Positions 1 through 6,240 of a stretch of DNA of 13,740 nucleotides are shown here, piece after piece. The translations under genes were made by a program, and so were the position numbers. The stretch's first letter is position 1; each line of letters opens with the position of its first letter. Location of the stretch: contig JACCVM010000010.1 in NCBI GenBank assembly GCA_013698135.1, positions 1 through 13,740 of the forward strand, read 5' to 3'. Origin of the DNA: Euzebyaceae bacterium. GTDB lineage: Bacteria; Actinomycetota; Nitriliruptoria; Euzebyales; Egibacteraceae. Under the pieces are notes generated by a model. It did no database searches. It saw nothing but the letters and a program-made list of their open reading frames with translations, and was not told the origin of the DNA.

Positions 1-1822
1 GCAGCACGCGCCGCAGCTTCCAGATGATGGTCAGCTCCTCCTTGTCCAACAACAGCTCTTCCTTGCGTGTTCCGCTGGCCTCGATGTCGATGGCTGGGAA
101 GATCCGCTTCTGCTCGAGCTTGCGGTCCAGCCGCAGCTCCATGTTGCCGGTGCCCTTGAACTCCTCGAAGATGACCTCGTCCATCTTGGAGCCGGTTTCG
201 ATCAGCGCTGAGGCGATGATCGTCAGGCTGCCGCCATCCTCGATGTTGCGGGCGGCGCCGAAGAACCGCTTGGGCGGGTACAGGGCGGTGGAGTCGACAC
301 CACCGGACATGATCCGCCCGCTGGCCGGAGCCGCGAGGTTGTACGCGCGGGCGAGGCGGGTGATCGAGTCGAGCAGGACGACGACGTCACGGCCGGCCTC
401 GACGAGGCGCTTGGCCCGTTCCATCGCCAGCTCGGCGATCTGGGTGTGGTCGTCGGCCGGGCGGTCGAAGGTCGAGGCGATGACCTCGCCGGGGATCGAC
501 CGCTTCATGTCGGTAACTTCCTCGGGCCGCTCGTCCACGAGGACGACCATGAGGTGGCACTCGGGGTTGTTGAAAGCGATGGCCTGCCCGAGCTCTTTGA
601 GGATCGTGGTCTTGCCAGCCTTCGGCGGCGAGACGATCAGACCGCGCTGACCCTTGCCGATGGGGGCCATCAGGTCGACGATCCGCATCGAGATCGGCCC
701 TTCGGGGATCTCCAGGTGCAGCCGGTCGTCGGGGAACAGCGGTGTCATGTCCTTGAAGTCGGGGCGATGCGGCGGAGGGCCCTGCTGGTCGGCCTCGGCG
801 CCGTTGACCATCTGGACCATGTGCAGCGCGGGAACCTTCTCGTTGTGGCGCTGCTGGCGGATCGGGCCCTCGATGACGTCACCGCGGCGCAGCCCGTGCT
901 TGCGGACTTGGCCCTGCGAGACGTACACGTCGCGGTCGCCGGGCAGGTAGCCCGACGTCCGCAGGAAGCCGTAGCCCTCCGGGAGGATGTCAAGGACACC
1001 TGAACGAACCTCACCGGGCTCGGCGTTGGGATCGTCGTCGCGAGGCCGCCCCTGGGTCTGGCTGGTGCTGGTGTGGCTACTACCGCTGCTCTTGCCGCGA
1101 CGGCGCTCACGCCGGCTGCGTCGGCGGCGGCCGCCGCTCTCGTCCTCATGCTGCTGACCGCCGCCCTGCGAAGAACCGCCGGTCTGCGAAGAACCGCCGG
1201 TCTGCGAGGAACCGCCCATCCGGGAAGGACCGCCTTCACGAGACGAGCCGCCGTTGGGCTGGCCACCCTCGGGTGACCTGGCGTCGGGTGTTCGCCCGGC
1301 GCTCTCGCCGGCCGGCTGAACCTGAGCCGGCTGAACCTGAGCCGGCTGAACCTGAGCCGGCTGAACCTGAGCCGGCTGAACCTGAGCCGGCTGAACCTGA
1401 GCCGGCTGGACCTGAGCCGGCTGGGGCACGACAGCGCGTTCGGGCGCTGGCGCCGCGGCAGTGAGGGAACTGGCGCTTCCGCCGGTGTCGGTCCCCCCGT
1501 CGCCGGACTGCTCGCCGCGCGCCTCGATCTCGCGCTGCTCGGCGGTGCGTTCACGGGTGCGGGTCCGGGTCCGGGGACGGATCCCGGCCTCGGCCGGCGC
1601 ACCGTTGCCGGTGCTGCCGTTTCCAGCGGCGCTGCCGTTGGTGCCGAGGTCGAGCTGACCGCCGGAACCGGCAGCGGCCGACGGTGATCCGCCGTCGGCG
1701 GCACGAACGATGGCGTCGATGAGCTCAGCCTTCTTCAATCGTTGATAGCCGCGCATCCGTAGATCGGCGGCAATGGTCTTCAGCTCTGGGAGCTGCTTGC
1801 GGGCGAGGACGCCAGGGTCCAT
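1..1822 (-). CDS. rho: Transcription termination factor Rho (C-terminus cut off by window edge)
   Basis: Rho is the hexameric RNA helicase that ends transcription at Rho-dependent sites. This frame stays open from the ATG at 1822 to the window edge, giving 607 codons; roughly the last 40 residues are missing. Domains in order: Rho_N helical domain, residues about 8-42 (LPELKTIAADL, then LKKAELIDAI); a disordered insert, about 45-265, with QPAQV and GGSSQ repeats and a basic RRRRSRRERRRGK patch near 230-245; the cold-shock-like RNA-binding domain from about 272 (SGVLDILPEGYGFLR); and the ATPase core with Walker A PPKAGKT near 396-402, DERPEEVTDM, the VDSTALYPPKRFFGAARNIE region and the R-loop EEFKGTGNMEL. 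A long N-terminal insert is usual in actinobacterial Rho, but the regular pentapeptide repeat is peculiar. The start is supported by AGGAG at 1831-1835 and by agreement with the Rho_N domain. The gene follows the 2-phosphoglycerate kinase gene by 11 bp, so co-transcription and translational coupling are likely. Confidence 0.97.
   Translation of the reverse strand, partial: MDPGVLARKQLPELKTIAADLRMRGYQRLKKAELIDAIVRAADGGSPSAAAGSGGQLDLGTNGSAAGNGSTGNGAPAEAGIRPRTRTRTRERTAEQREIEARGEQSGDGGTDTGGSASSLTAAAPAPERAVVPQPAQVQPAQVQPAQVQPAQVQPAQVQPAQVQPAQVQPAGESAGRTPDARSPEGGQPNGGSSREGGPSRMGGSSQTGGSSQTGGSSQGGGQQHEDESGGRRRRSRRERRRGKSSGSSHTSTSQTQGRPRDDDPNAEPGEVRSGVLDILPEGYGFLRTSGYLPGDRDVYVSQGQVRKHGLRRGDVIEGPIRQQRHNEKVPALHMVQMVNGAEADQQGPPPHRPDFKDMTPLFPDDRLHLEIPEGPISMRIVDLMAPIGKGQRGLIVSPPKAGKTTILKELGQAIAFNNPECHLMVVLVDERPEEVTDMKRSIPGEVIASTFDRPADDHTQIAELAMERAKRLVEAGRDVVVLLDSITRLARAYNLAAPASGRIMSGGVDSTALYPPKRFFGAARNIEDGGSLTIIASALIETGSKMDEVIFEEFKGTGNMELRLDRKLEQKRIFPAIDIEASGTRKEELLLDKEELTIIWKLRRVL
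1166..1219 (-). repeat. 18-bp tandem repeat inside rho (GGSSQT repeat)
   Basis: Three copies of an 18-bp unit (plus strand CTGCGAAGAACCGCCGGT) lie at 1166-1183, 1184-1201 and 1202-1219. The first two are identical and the third diverges. In the rho frame they encode GGSSQ-type glycine/serine/glutamine-rich hexapeptides near residues 202-219. They sit between the QPAQV block and the basic patch and look like flexible linker. Confidence 0.9.
1311..1425 (-). repeat. 15-bp tandem repeat inside rho (QPAQV minisatellite)
   Basis: Seven successive copies of a 15-bp unit (plus strand GCCGGCTGAACCTGA) run from 1311 to 1415, followed by a degraded partial copy. Six copies are identical and the seventh differs by one base. 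In the rho frame they encode seven QPAQV pentapeptides ending in QPAGE, about residues 133-171. Near-perfect identity at DNA level indicates recent expansion or homogenisation, so copy number probably varies between strains. Confidence 0.95.
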
Positions 1823-1830
1823 CAGCGGTA

Positions 1831-1835
1831 CTCCT
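1831..1835 (-). promoter_or_regulatory. Ribosome binding site of rho, overlapping the upstream stop codon
   Basis: The minus strand reads AGGAG, 8 nt before the ATG of rho. It overlaps the TAG stop of the 2-phosphoglycerate kinase gene (1834-1836) by two bases. This fixes the rho start and means that ribosomes terminating on the kinase gene sit on the rho initiation site, which favours translational coupling. Confidence 0.75.
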
Positions 1836-2850
1836 ATTCGGGAGCGGGTCTGGAGGCCGGCACAACCAGATCGAACAGATCTGGGTCGGCCGAGCCGGGA
1901 TTTGCGAAGCGGGTTGAATGGGTGTCGGTGGTATCGGTCACGACGAGCTCCATCACTCGGGAGATCGTCGCGTCGAGGCTGTAACTGGCAACCACGGGAA
2001 CACCGTGCTGGACAGCGAGATCCCGTACGAAGGACTGAACGCGCCGGATGTCGTCGAAGTGCTCCAGGTAATGATCGTCGCGTCTGCTCCGAGTATCGGC
2101 AGCTCTGGCGACAAAGTGACTGCGGTGCAGCTGCTCGTCGTCCACGGTGATGACCATGGAAGCCACGATGGCCTCGGCGCGGCTGGGAATGTCCAGGAAG
2201 CCGGGAACCACGTGCGCGCCCTCGACGATCAGGTCGGTGCCTTCTATCACGGCGCGGCGGATGACTTGCGTCACCCCCACCGAGACGGCTTGCACCTGGC
2301 GGCGGAAGCCGGTGATGACCGAGTTGCCCTCCTCCGGTGGCTCCCGCAGGTACGGCGCCACGTCGAACGACGAAGCGTGGATGCTGGGCATCATCTCCTT
2401 GGTGAAGATGCCGCGCATCACCTCGCGGACGGCATCGGTGGACACGAGCCGCACGATGCCGAGCTGAGCCGCCAAGGTGGTGGCGATCGTTGACTTCCCG
2501 ACGCCGGTCGTGCCGCCGATCAGCACCACCAGCGGGACGGTGCGGTCCTTGGCCCGCTGCCACCGGCGGTAGTTGTCGGCGTAGCGCTCACCGACCTGGT
2601 CGGCCAGGACCGCCGAGGCGATGTCGCGCAGCTCACGCGACGTGACACTGTCCCGGTCGGTGCTGTGCAGGCGCTGCTCGACCACCTCGGCCACCGAGTA
2701 GGCGCGGCTGGGCGGTAACCCGGCGGCCATGATGGAGGTGGCCATGAGGCCCTTGGAGTAGGGCAACCCAGCCTTGCCGTCGCGCACAGTCACCGCACGA
2801 CGGGTCGAGCTGTGGGTGCTCGATCCCTGCGAAATCGGGGTGGGATCCAT
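1834..2850 (-). CDS. 2-phosphoglycerate kinase with N-terminal ATP-cone-like domain
   Basis: Predicted to phosphorylate 2-phosphoglycerate with ATP to give 2,3-diphosphoglycerate, the first committed step towards cyclic 2,3-diphosphoglycerate in methanogens (COG2074-type family). The 338-residue protein has an N-terminal ATP-cone-like region, about residues 19-95 (VTVRDGKAGLPYSKGLMATS, then AAGL and AYSVAEVV). A P-loop kinase domain follows: Walker A GGTTGVGKST at 112-121, STDAVREVMR at 137-146, and EGAHVVPG at 210-217. Both the domain order and the length fit the archaeal enzymes. It begins 21 bp after the cDPG synthetase gene and ends 11 bp before rho. The ATG at 2850 has no well-spaced Shine-Dalgarno (GGAG lies 15 nt away), so a GTG at codon 20 or 22 is a possible alternative start. 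Family assignment is firm; the substrate is inferred from homology and from the adjacent synthetase. Confidence 0.88.
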   Translation of the reverse strand: MDPTPISQGSSTHSSTRRAVTVRDGKAGLPYSKGLMATSIMAAGLPPSRAYSVAEVVEQRLHSTDRDSVTSRELRDIASAVLADQVGERYADNYRRWQRAKDRTVPLVVLIGGTTGVGKSTIATTLAAQLGIVRLVSTDAVREVMRGIFTKEMMPSIHASSFDVAPYLREPPEEGNSVITGFRRQVQAVSVGVTQVIRRAVIEGTDLIVEGAHVVPGFLDIPSRAEAIVASMVITVDDEQLHRSHFVARAADTRSRRDDHYLEHFDDIRRVQSFVRDLAVQHGVPVVASYSLDATISRVMELVVTDTTDTHSTRFANPGSADPDLFDLVVPASRPAPE

Positions 2851-2871
2851 CTGGAAGACGAGGGGCTCCAG

Positions 2872-4263
2872 CTACCGGGCGGTGGCTCGCTCGTCCGCGA
2901 GTTGGGTTAGCGCTACCACCGCGTCCTGCAGATCCGTTGCGTCGCCGGCCGCCTCGTGCGCACCGACGATGATCGGACGGTTGTCACAGAAGACCACCCG
3001 AGCGCCCGCTCGAGCGGCACTGCGTACCGCGACGTCGACCGCCGCGGCCTTCAGCTCCACCAGCAGCACATCGAACGGCGGTGCCGCCGCGAGGTCGGAG
3101 ATCAGGGCCGGTCGGTCGGCGAGGCGGTGGCTGGTTGCAACCACCTCGCAGCCGTGCCGCCCCTCAAGCGTGTCCACGAGGGACGCGCCGACTGTCGCTG
3201 GAGCCGTCGTCGCGAAGAACACCCGATCCCCGCCGACCGGCTCCAGCGGAACAGGACGGAGTACGGTGCGCAGGACGGAAGAACGTCGCGAGATGCTGCG
3301 GAGGGCCTCCGTGACGGCGTCCAACTTCTCTGGGACGCCTCGGGGAGACTCACACATGGTAACGACTATGAGGTCGGCCAGCAACACGCGGTACGAACCC
3401 AGGTAGCCGCGTACCAGTTCGGGGTCGCAGTCAGCCGGCACGACCAGCACGGTGGCGTCGGCGTGAACCGGAGGAACCGCCGAGCCGCTGCCCTCCACCA
3501 GGAGCAGATCGCCGGGCAGACCGTCGGCCGCGCGGACCGCCGCCGCCACATTGCTGTAGCCGACGGCACCTGCCAGGCCTCCGCCGCAGCGGCGCGCCCC
3601 GACCGTGGCCGCACCACTGGTGACGGCGTCCTCGTAGAAGTCGCTAGCGGCATGGCCCCCGGCGTCGGCGACCGCTAGGAGAGTCTCAGGGTCCAGGCGC
3701 GCTCCGGCCCGCACGATCACGGGTTGCGGCGGCCCACCACGTCCCATGGCCACGATGACCGGCTGCCTGCCGCTGGCATACAGCCGCCTCGTCAGCTCGC
3801 CGGCCACGGCCGTCTTGCCGGTGCGCTTGCCGGTGCCGACCACAGCGATCGTCGGGCGCCGGGTCAGCCGAGGACGCGCCGGCGGGGTGAGCACGAAGTC
3901 CGCACCCTCGTAGACCACGCCGGCCAGCAGCGCGTGGGCGGCCAATTGCAGCCGGCGGCGAGCGTCGAGGACGGGCTCGTCGGACAGGTCGACGATGACA
4001 TCGGGATGATGCGCGGCGATGAGCCGGGTGAGGTGAGCGGCGGCGACGGCGACGTCAGGGGCGGGTCCACCGCTGGGGGCCACCCACTCGGCCGGAACGC
4101 CCAGGTCCACGTCGGCGCCACGCTCGACCACTTTCTCCGTCCCACCGAGAAACAGTGCGGCGACGGCGCTTGTTCCCTGCTCGGCCAGCGACCCCAAGGC
4201 GGCACGGATGACCGGCGGGTAGTGCTCGCCGTCGACGAGGACGACGGCTCGCCGTTCGGTCAT
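2872..4263 (-). CDS. Cyclic 2,3-diphosphoglycerate synthetase
   Basis: Predicted to use ATP to close 2,3-diphosphoglycerate into cyclic 2,3-diphosphoglycerate (cDPG), a soluble cytoplasmic metabolite with an intramolecular phosphoanhydride known from methanogenic archaea. The product is 463 aa, close to the archaeal enzyme of about 460. Recognisable blocks: N-terminal VLVDGEHYPPVIRAAL (residues 8-23) and ALFLGGTEKV (37-45); VDLSDEPVLD (91-100); Walker A GTGKRTGKT (143-151) starting a P-loop NTPase domain; and LLVEGSGSAVPPVHAD (254-269). The open frame extends upstream to 4392, but the family begins at the DGEHY block, so the ATG at 4263 is chosen. That leaves a 10-bp gap to the metallophosphoesterase stop. 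No strong Shine-Dalgarno is visible, consistent with translational coupling. The 2-phosphoglycerate kinase follows after 21 bp. Some databases call this family a predicted GTPase (COG2403); the DGEHY block and the kinase neighbour favour the cDPG assignment. Confidence 0.85.
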   Translation of the reverse strand: MTERRAVVLVDGEHYPPVIRAALGSLAEQGTSAVAALFLGGTEKVVERGADVDLGVPAEWVAPSGGPAPDVAVAAAHLTRLIAAHHPDVIVDLSDEPVLDARRRLQLAAHALLAGVVYEGADFVLTPPARPRLTRRPTIAVVGTGKRTGKTAVAGELTRRLYASGRQPVIVAMGRGGPPQPVIVRAGARLDPETLLAVADAGGHAASDFYEDAVTSGAATVGARRCGGGLAGAVGYSNVAAAVRAADGLPGDLLLVEGSGSAVPPVHADATVLVVPADCDPELVRGYLGSYRVLLADLIVVTMCESPRGVPEKLDAVTEALRSISRRSSVLRTVLRPVPLEPVGGDRVFFATTAPATVGASLVDTLEGRHGCEVVATSHRLADRPALISDLAAAPPFDVLLVELKAAAVDVAVRSAARAGARVVFCDNRPIIVGAHEAAGDATDLQDAVVALTQLADERATAR

Positions 4264-4273
4264 GTCGCCGTGC

Positions 4274-5134
4274 TCAGGAGGTGTCGCGGGAACCGGGGCG
4301 GTCGGCCACCGCCTCATGCTCGGGCGGGACGTCAGTCTGTTCACTGCGTTGCTCCGGCGCGACGGGCGCGGCGAACAGCGGCTCGAACTCACGGTGGTAC
4401 TGCTCGCCCGTCCGCGGGTTCCAGTGCGCGATCAGCGCGGACGCTCCGAAGGGGTACTTGCGGTGGATGCGCACCTGGTTGTTCTCGTACTCGATGATCG
4501 AGTAGCAGGGCCTGGTGTGGCCGCGCAGCTTCAGGCTGGTCGCGGTCCCGGCGTTGGCGATGTACAGGTGCTCGAGGCGCCACACGAACGGCACGTGCTT
4601 GTGGCCGGTGAGCACCAGGTCGGCGCCCGACGCCAGCAGCAGCTCCAGCAGGTCGCCGGCATCCTGCACGGTGCTGCGCTCGCGCCCGGTGCCCGGCACC
4701 GCGATCAGATGATGGTGCACCACGAAGACCTTCAGCTCGGCGTCGCAGTCGAAGGCCTTGCGGATCCAGTCGTACCACTCGCGACCGATGCGGCCCTCGT
4801 TCAGGTCGGGCTCGGACGAGTCCACGGCGACCATCCGCACCGGACCCACATCACGCACCCAGTGGCGCTCACCGAACAGCTCCTCGAAGTGCACGTAGCC
4901 GACATTGCGGCTGTCGTGATTGCCGGGGATGACATGCAACGGCTGGCGGATCTGCGACAGGTAGGCCGCCGCCGCCTTGTACTCCCCCGCCAGCCCCTCA
5001 TTGGTCAGGTCGCCGGTGCACAGCACCGCGTCAGGGTCCAGGTCGTCGATCTCCAGCAGGACGCGGTTCATCAGGTTGGGCACGAAGTGCGGCGACCCGA
5101 CATGCGGATCGGAGATCTGGGCGATCGTGACCAT
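4274..5134 (-). CDS. Calcineurin-like metallophosphoesterase (CpdA/Icc type)
   Basis: A 286-residue dinuclear metallophosphoesterase. All metal-ligand motifs are present: D9-x-H11 (SDPHVG), G41-D42 (GDLTNEG), G71-NH-D74 (GNHD), the histidine run at 140-142, and G177-H-K-H180. It resembles class III cyclic-nucleotide phosphodiesterases of the CpdA/Rv0805 type, but this superfamily has many substrates. There is no signal peptide or membrane segment, so it is cytoplasmic. The frame could begin at an ATG at 5158; the ATG at 5134 is preferred because AGGGAG lies just upstream and MVTIAQISDPH is the usual family start. It ends 10 bp before the cDPG synthetase gene and is the first gene of that cluster. 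The context makes hydrolysis of cDPG, or of a related phosphoanhydride or cyclic phosphate, a reasonable hypothesis. The acidic, proline-rich tail of about 25 residues looks disordered. Confidence 0.85.
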   Translation of the reverse strand: MVTIAQISDPHVGSPHFVPNLMNRVLLEIDDLDPDAVLCTGDLTNEGLAGEYKAAAAYLSQIRQPLHVIPGNHDSRNVGYVHFEELFGERHWVRDVGPVRMVAVDSSEPDLNEGRIGREWYDWIRKAFDCDAELKVFVVHHHLIAVPGTGRERSTVQDAGDLLELLLASGADLVLTGHKHVPFVWRLEHLYIANAGTATSLKLRGHTRPCYSIIEYENNQVRIHRKYPFGASALIAHWNPRTGEQYHREFEPLFAAPVAPEQRSEQTDVPPEHEAVADRPGSRDTS

Positions 5135-5138
5135 CGAG

Positions 5139-5144
5139 CTCCCT
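5139..5144 (-). promoter_or_regulatory. Ribosome binding site of the metallophosphoesterase gene
   Basis: The minus strand reads AGGGAG, with the core AGGG six bases from the ATG at 5134. It is the better-placed Shine-Dalgarno of the two candidate starts and is the reason for preferring 5134 over 5158. Confidence 0.5.
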
Positions 5145-5166
5145 GCCGGCAGCGCCATCCGCCATC

Positions 5167-5172
5167 ACCCTA
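5167..5172 (-). promoter_or_regulatory. Candidate -10 box for the metallophosphoesterase-cDPG-rho cluster
   Basis: The minus strand reads TAGGGT, fitting TAnnnT. It would start a transcript near 5160, leaving a leader of about 26 nt before the chosen ATG at 5134. No convincing -35 element is visible. It lies after the palindrome pair, where a separate promoter would be expected if those structures stop thr-operon transcription. Confidence 0.3.
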
Positions 5173-5217
5173 CCCAACAGCGTGCGGCCCGACGTGGCCA
5201 CCGCCCGCAGCCCAACA

Positions 5218-5255
5218 TGGTGCCGTTGCGGACATCACCGTCCGGACCTGCACCC
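5218..5255. repeat. 38-bp palindromic repeat, copy 1
   Basis: A member of a four-copy family in this window. The element has outer arms GGGTGC and GCACCC around an inner palindrome whose best form is CGGACACCGGTGTCCG. This copy is the most diverged: the inner part is CGGACATCACCGTCCG and the left end is TGGTGC. It matches copy 2 at 30 of 38 positions by eye. All four copies have the same orientation, judged by the asymmetric AACC-like segment on the right. It lies in the spacer between thrB and the metallophosphoesterase gene. Confidence 0.75.
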
Positions 5256-5293
5256 ACTCCGGGCGATCTCCCGGCCGAGATCCGAGTGGGTGC
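5250..5293 (-). terminator. Strong hairpin between two palindromic repeats, possible terminator or processing site
   Basis: Perfect 10-bp arms GCACCCACTC (5250-5259) and GAGTGGGTGC (5284-5293) enclose a second pair GATCTC (5265-5270) and GAGATC (5277-5282) with a six-base GC loop. The outer arms extend into the ends of repeat copies 1 and 2, so the transcript downstream of thrB could fold into three successive hairpins. There is no U-tract, so this is not a classical intrinsic terminator. U-less hairpins are proposed terminators in actinobacteria, but RNA processing or stabilisation is equally possible. Confidence 0.4.
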
Positions 5294-5325
5294 CGTAACG
5301 GACATCAGTGTCCGAACCGACACCC
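5288..5325. repeat. 38-bp palindromic repeat, copy 2
   Basis: It has outer arms GGGTGC and CACCC and inner part CGGACATCAGTGTCCG. It begins 70 bp after the start of copy 1 and lies six bases downstream of the thrB stop codon. The first base facing thrB is thus almost at the end of the coding region, a typical location for REP-like or terminator-like palindromes. Confidence 0.8.
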
Positions 5326-5331
5326 GGCAGA

Positions 5332-6240
5332 TCAGCCGCTGCCCCCCGCGTACGAGGTCGGCGGGCAGACGGCAGCACCCGCGAGGTTCCAGCGCAGCGG
5401 CCACACGTCGAAGGCGTCGCCGGCGAGGTCGCGCACCGACTGCACCGCCGCCTCGTCGACCGAGGCGACGATCGCCAGCACGCTGGGGCCGGCGCCGGAC
5501 AGGCAGGCGCCGATGCCGGCGTGGCGCAACGTGCCGACGAGCGTGCCGGACCGGGGCATCGCTGCCAGCCGCGCGGGTTCGTGCAACTCGTCGATCATCG
5601 CCTCCGGATCCCAGGCCATCCCGCCGGACAGGCCCGAGAGGACCACGGCCGCACGAGCGCCGTTGGCAGCGGCAGCGGTCAGCGGAACCTGGGCTGGCAG
5701 CATCAGGCGCGCGGCTTCGGTCGACTGGCGCTCGACCGGCACGCACAGGACCGGACGCAGCGCGGGAGTCGGTTGCAGCCGCCGTGCACGGCCGCCCGCC
5801 CACACCACCAGCCCGCCGAGTACGGCGGCTGCGGCGTTGTCGCCGTGACCTTCCAGCTCGGCGGCCAGCTCGATCAGGTCCGCGTCCCGGCCGCCCGCCC
5901 GGGTGACGGCGCGGCCGAGGGCGGCTCCCGCGGCGGCGGCGGCGGCCGACGATCCCAGGCCCCGCTCCAGCGGGATGTCGTTGCGCACCATCAGACTGAC
6001 GTCAGGCGCCGTGACGCCGAAGCGCTCGCAGTAGGCCCCGAAGGCTCGCCACACCAGATTGTCGTCGCCGGTCGGCAACTCGTGGGCGCCGTGACCCTCG
6101 GTGTGCACACGTTGGTCGCCGCGGTCGCTGGTGCGTACCAGCAGCGTGCAGTCCAACGCCACGGCGAAGGCGTCGAAGCCGGGGCCAAGATTGGCGCTGG
6201 AGGCGGGGACCTCGACGCCGACGACCTGGCCAGGCGTCAC
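5332..6240 (-). CDS. thrB: Homoserine kinase
   Basis: Phosphorylates L-homoserine to O-phosphohomoserine, the substrate of the threonine synthase encoded just upstream. The 302-residue product is a cytoplasmic GHMP-family kinase. It has the N-terminal strand VEVPASSANLGPGFD, the ATP-binding glycine/serine loop PLERGLGSSAA at about residues 90-100, an EGHGDNAAAAVLGG segment, and the third GHMP motif SGAGPSVLAI in the C-terminal third. The frame is open to 6357, but that extension only overlaps thrC in another frame. The GTG at 6240 forms a GTGA overlap with the thrC stop codon and places the family N-terminus correctly. Translation is therefore likely coupled to thrC. Palindromic repeats begin six bases after its stop. 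Confidence 0.95.
   Translation of the reverse strand: MTPGQVVGVEVPASSANLGPGFDAFAVALDCTLLVRTSDRGDQRVHTEGHGAHELPTGDDNLVWRAFGAYCERFGVTAPDVSLMVRNDIPLERGLGSSAAAAAAGAALGRAVTRAGGRDADLIELAAELEGHGDNAAAAVLGGLVVWAGGRARRLQPTPALRPVLCVPVERQSTEAARLMLPAQVPLTAAAANGARAAVVLSGLSGGMAWDPEAMIDELHEPARLAAMPRSGTLVGTLRHAGIGACLSGAGPSVLAIVASVDEAAVQSVRDLAGDAFDVWPLRWNLAGAAVCPPTSYAGGSG

Noticed and set aside
1273..1464. A plus-strand frame encoding repeated AEPEP across the rho minisatellite.
   Set aside because: It is a mirror of the QPAQV repeat in rho; there is no ribosome site or conserved flanking sequence.
745..1704. A 319-codon minus-strand frame with RLRFS repeats overlapping rho.
   Set aside because: It is the wrong frame of rho; the rho frame contains all conserved domains over the same bases.
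4262..5848. A 528-codon open frame on the plus strand opposite the phosphoesterase and thrB genes.
   Set aside because: It is antisense to two well-conserved genes, its translation has no recognisable domain, and long antisense frames are expected in DNA this GC-rich.
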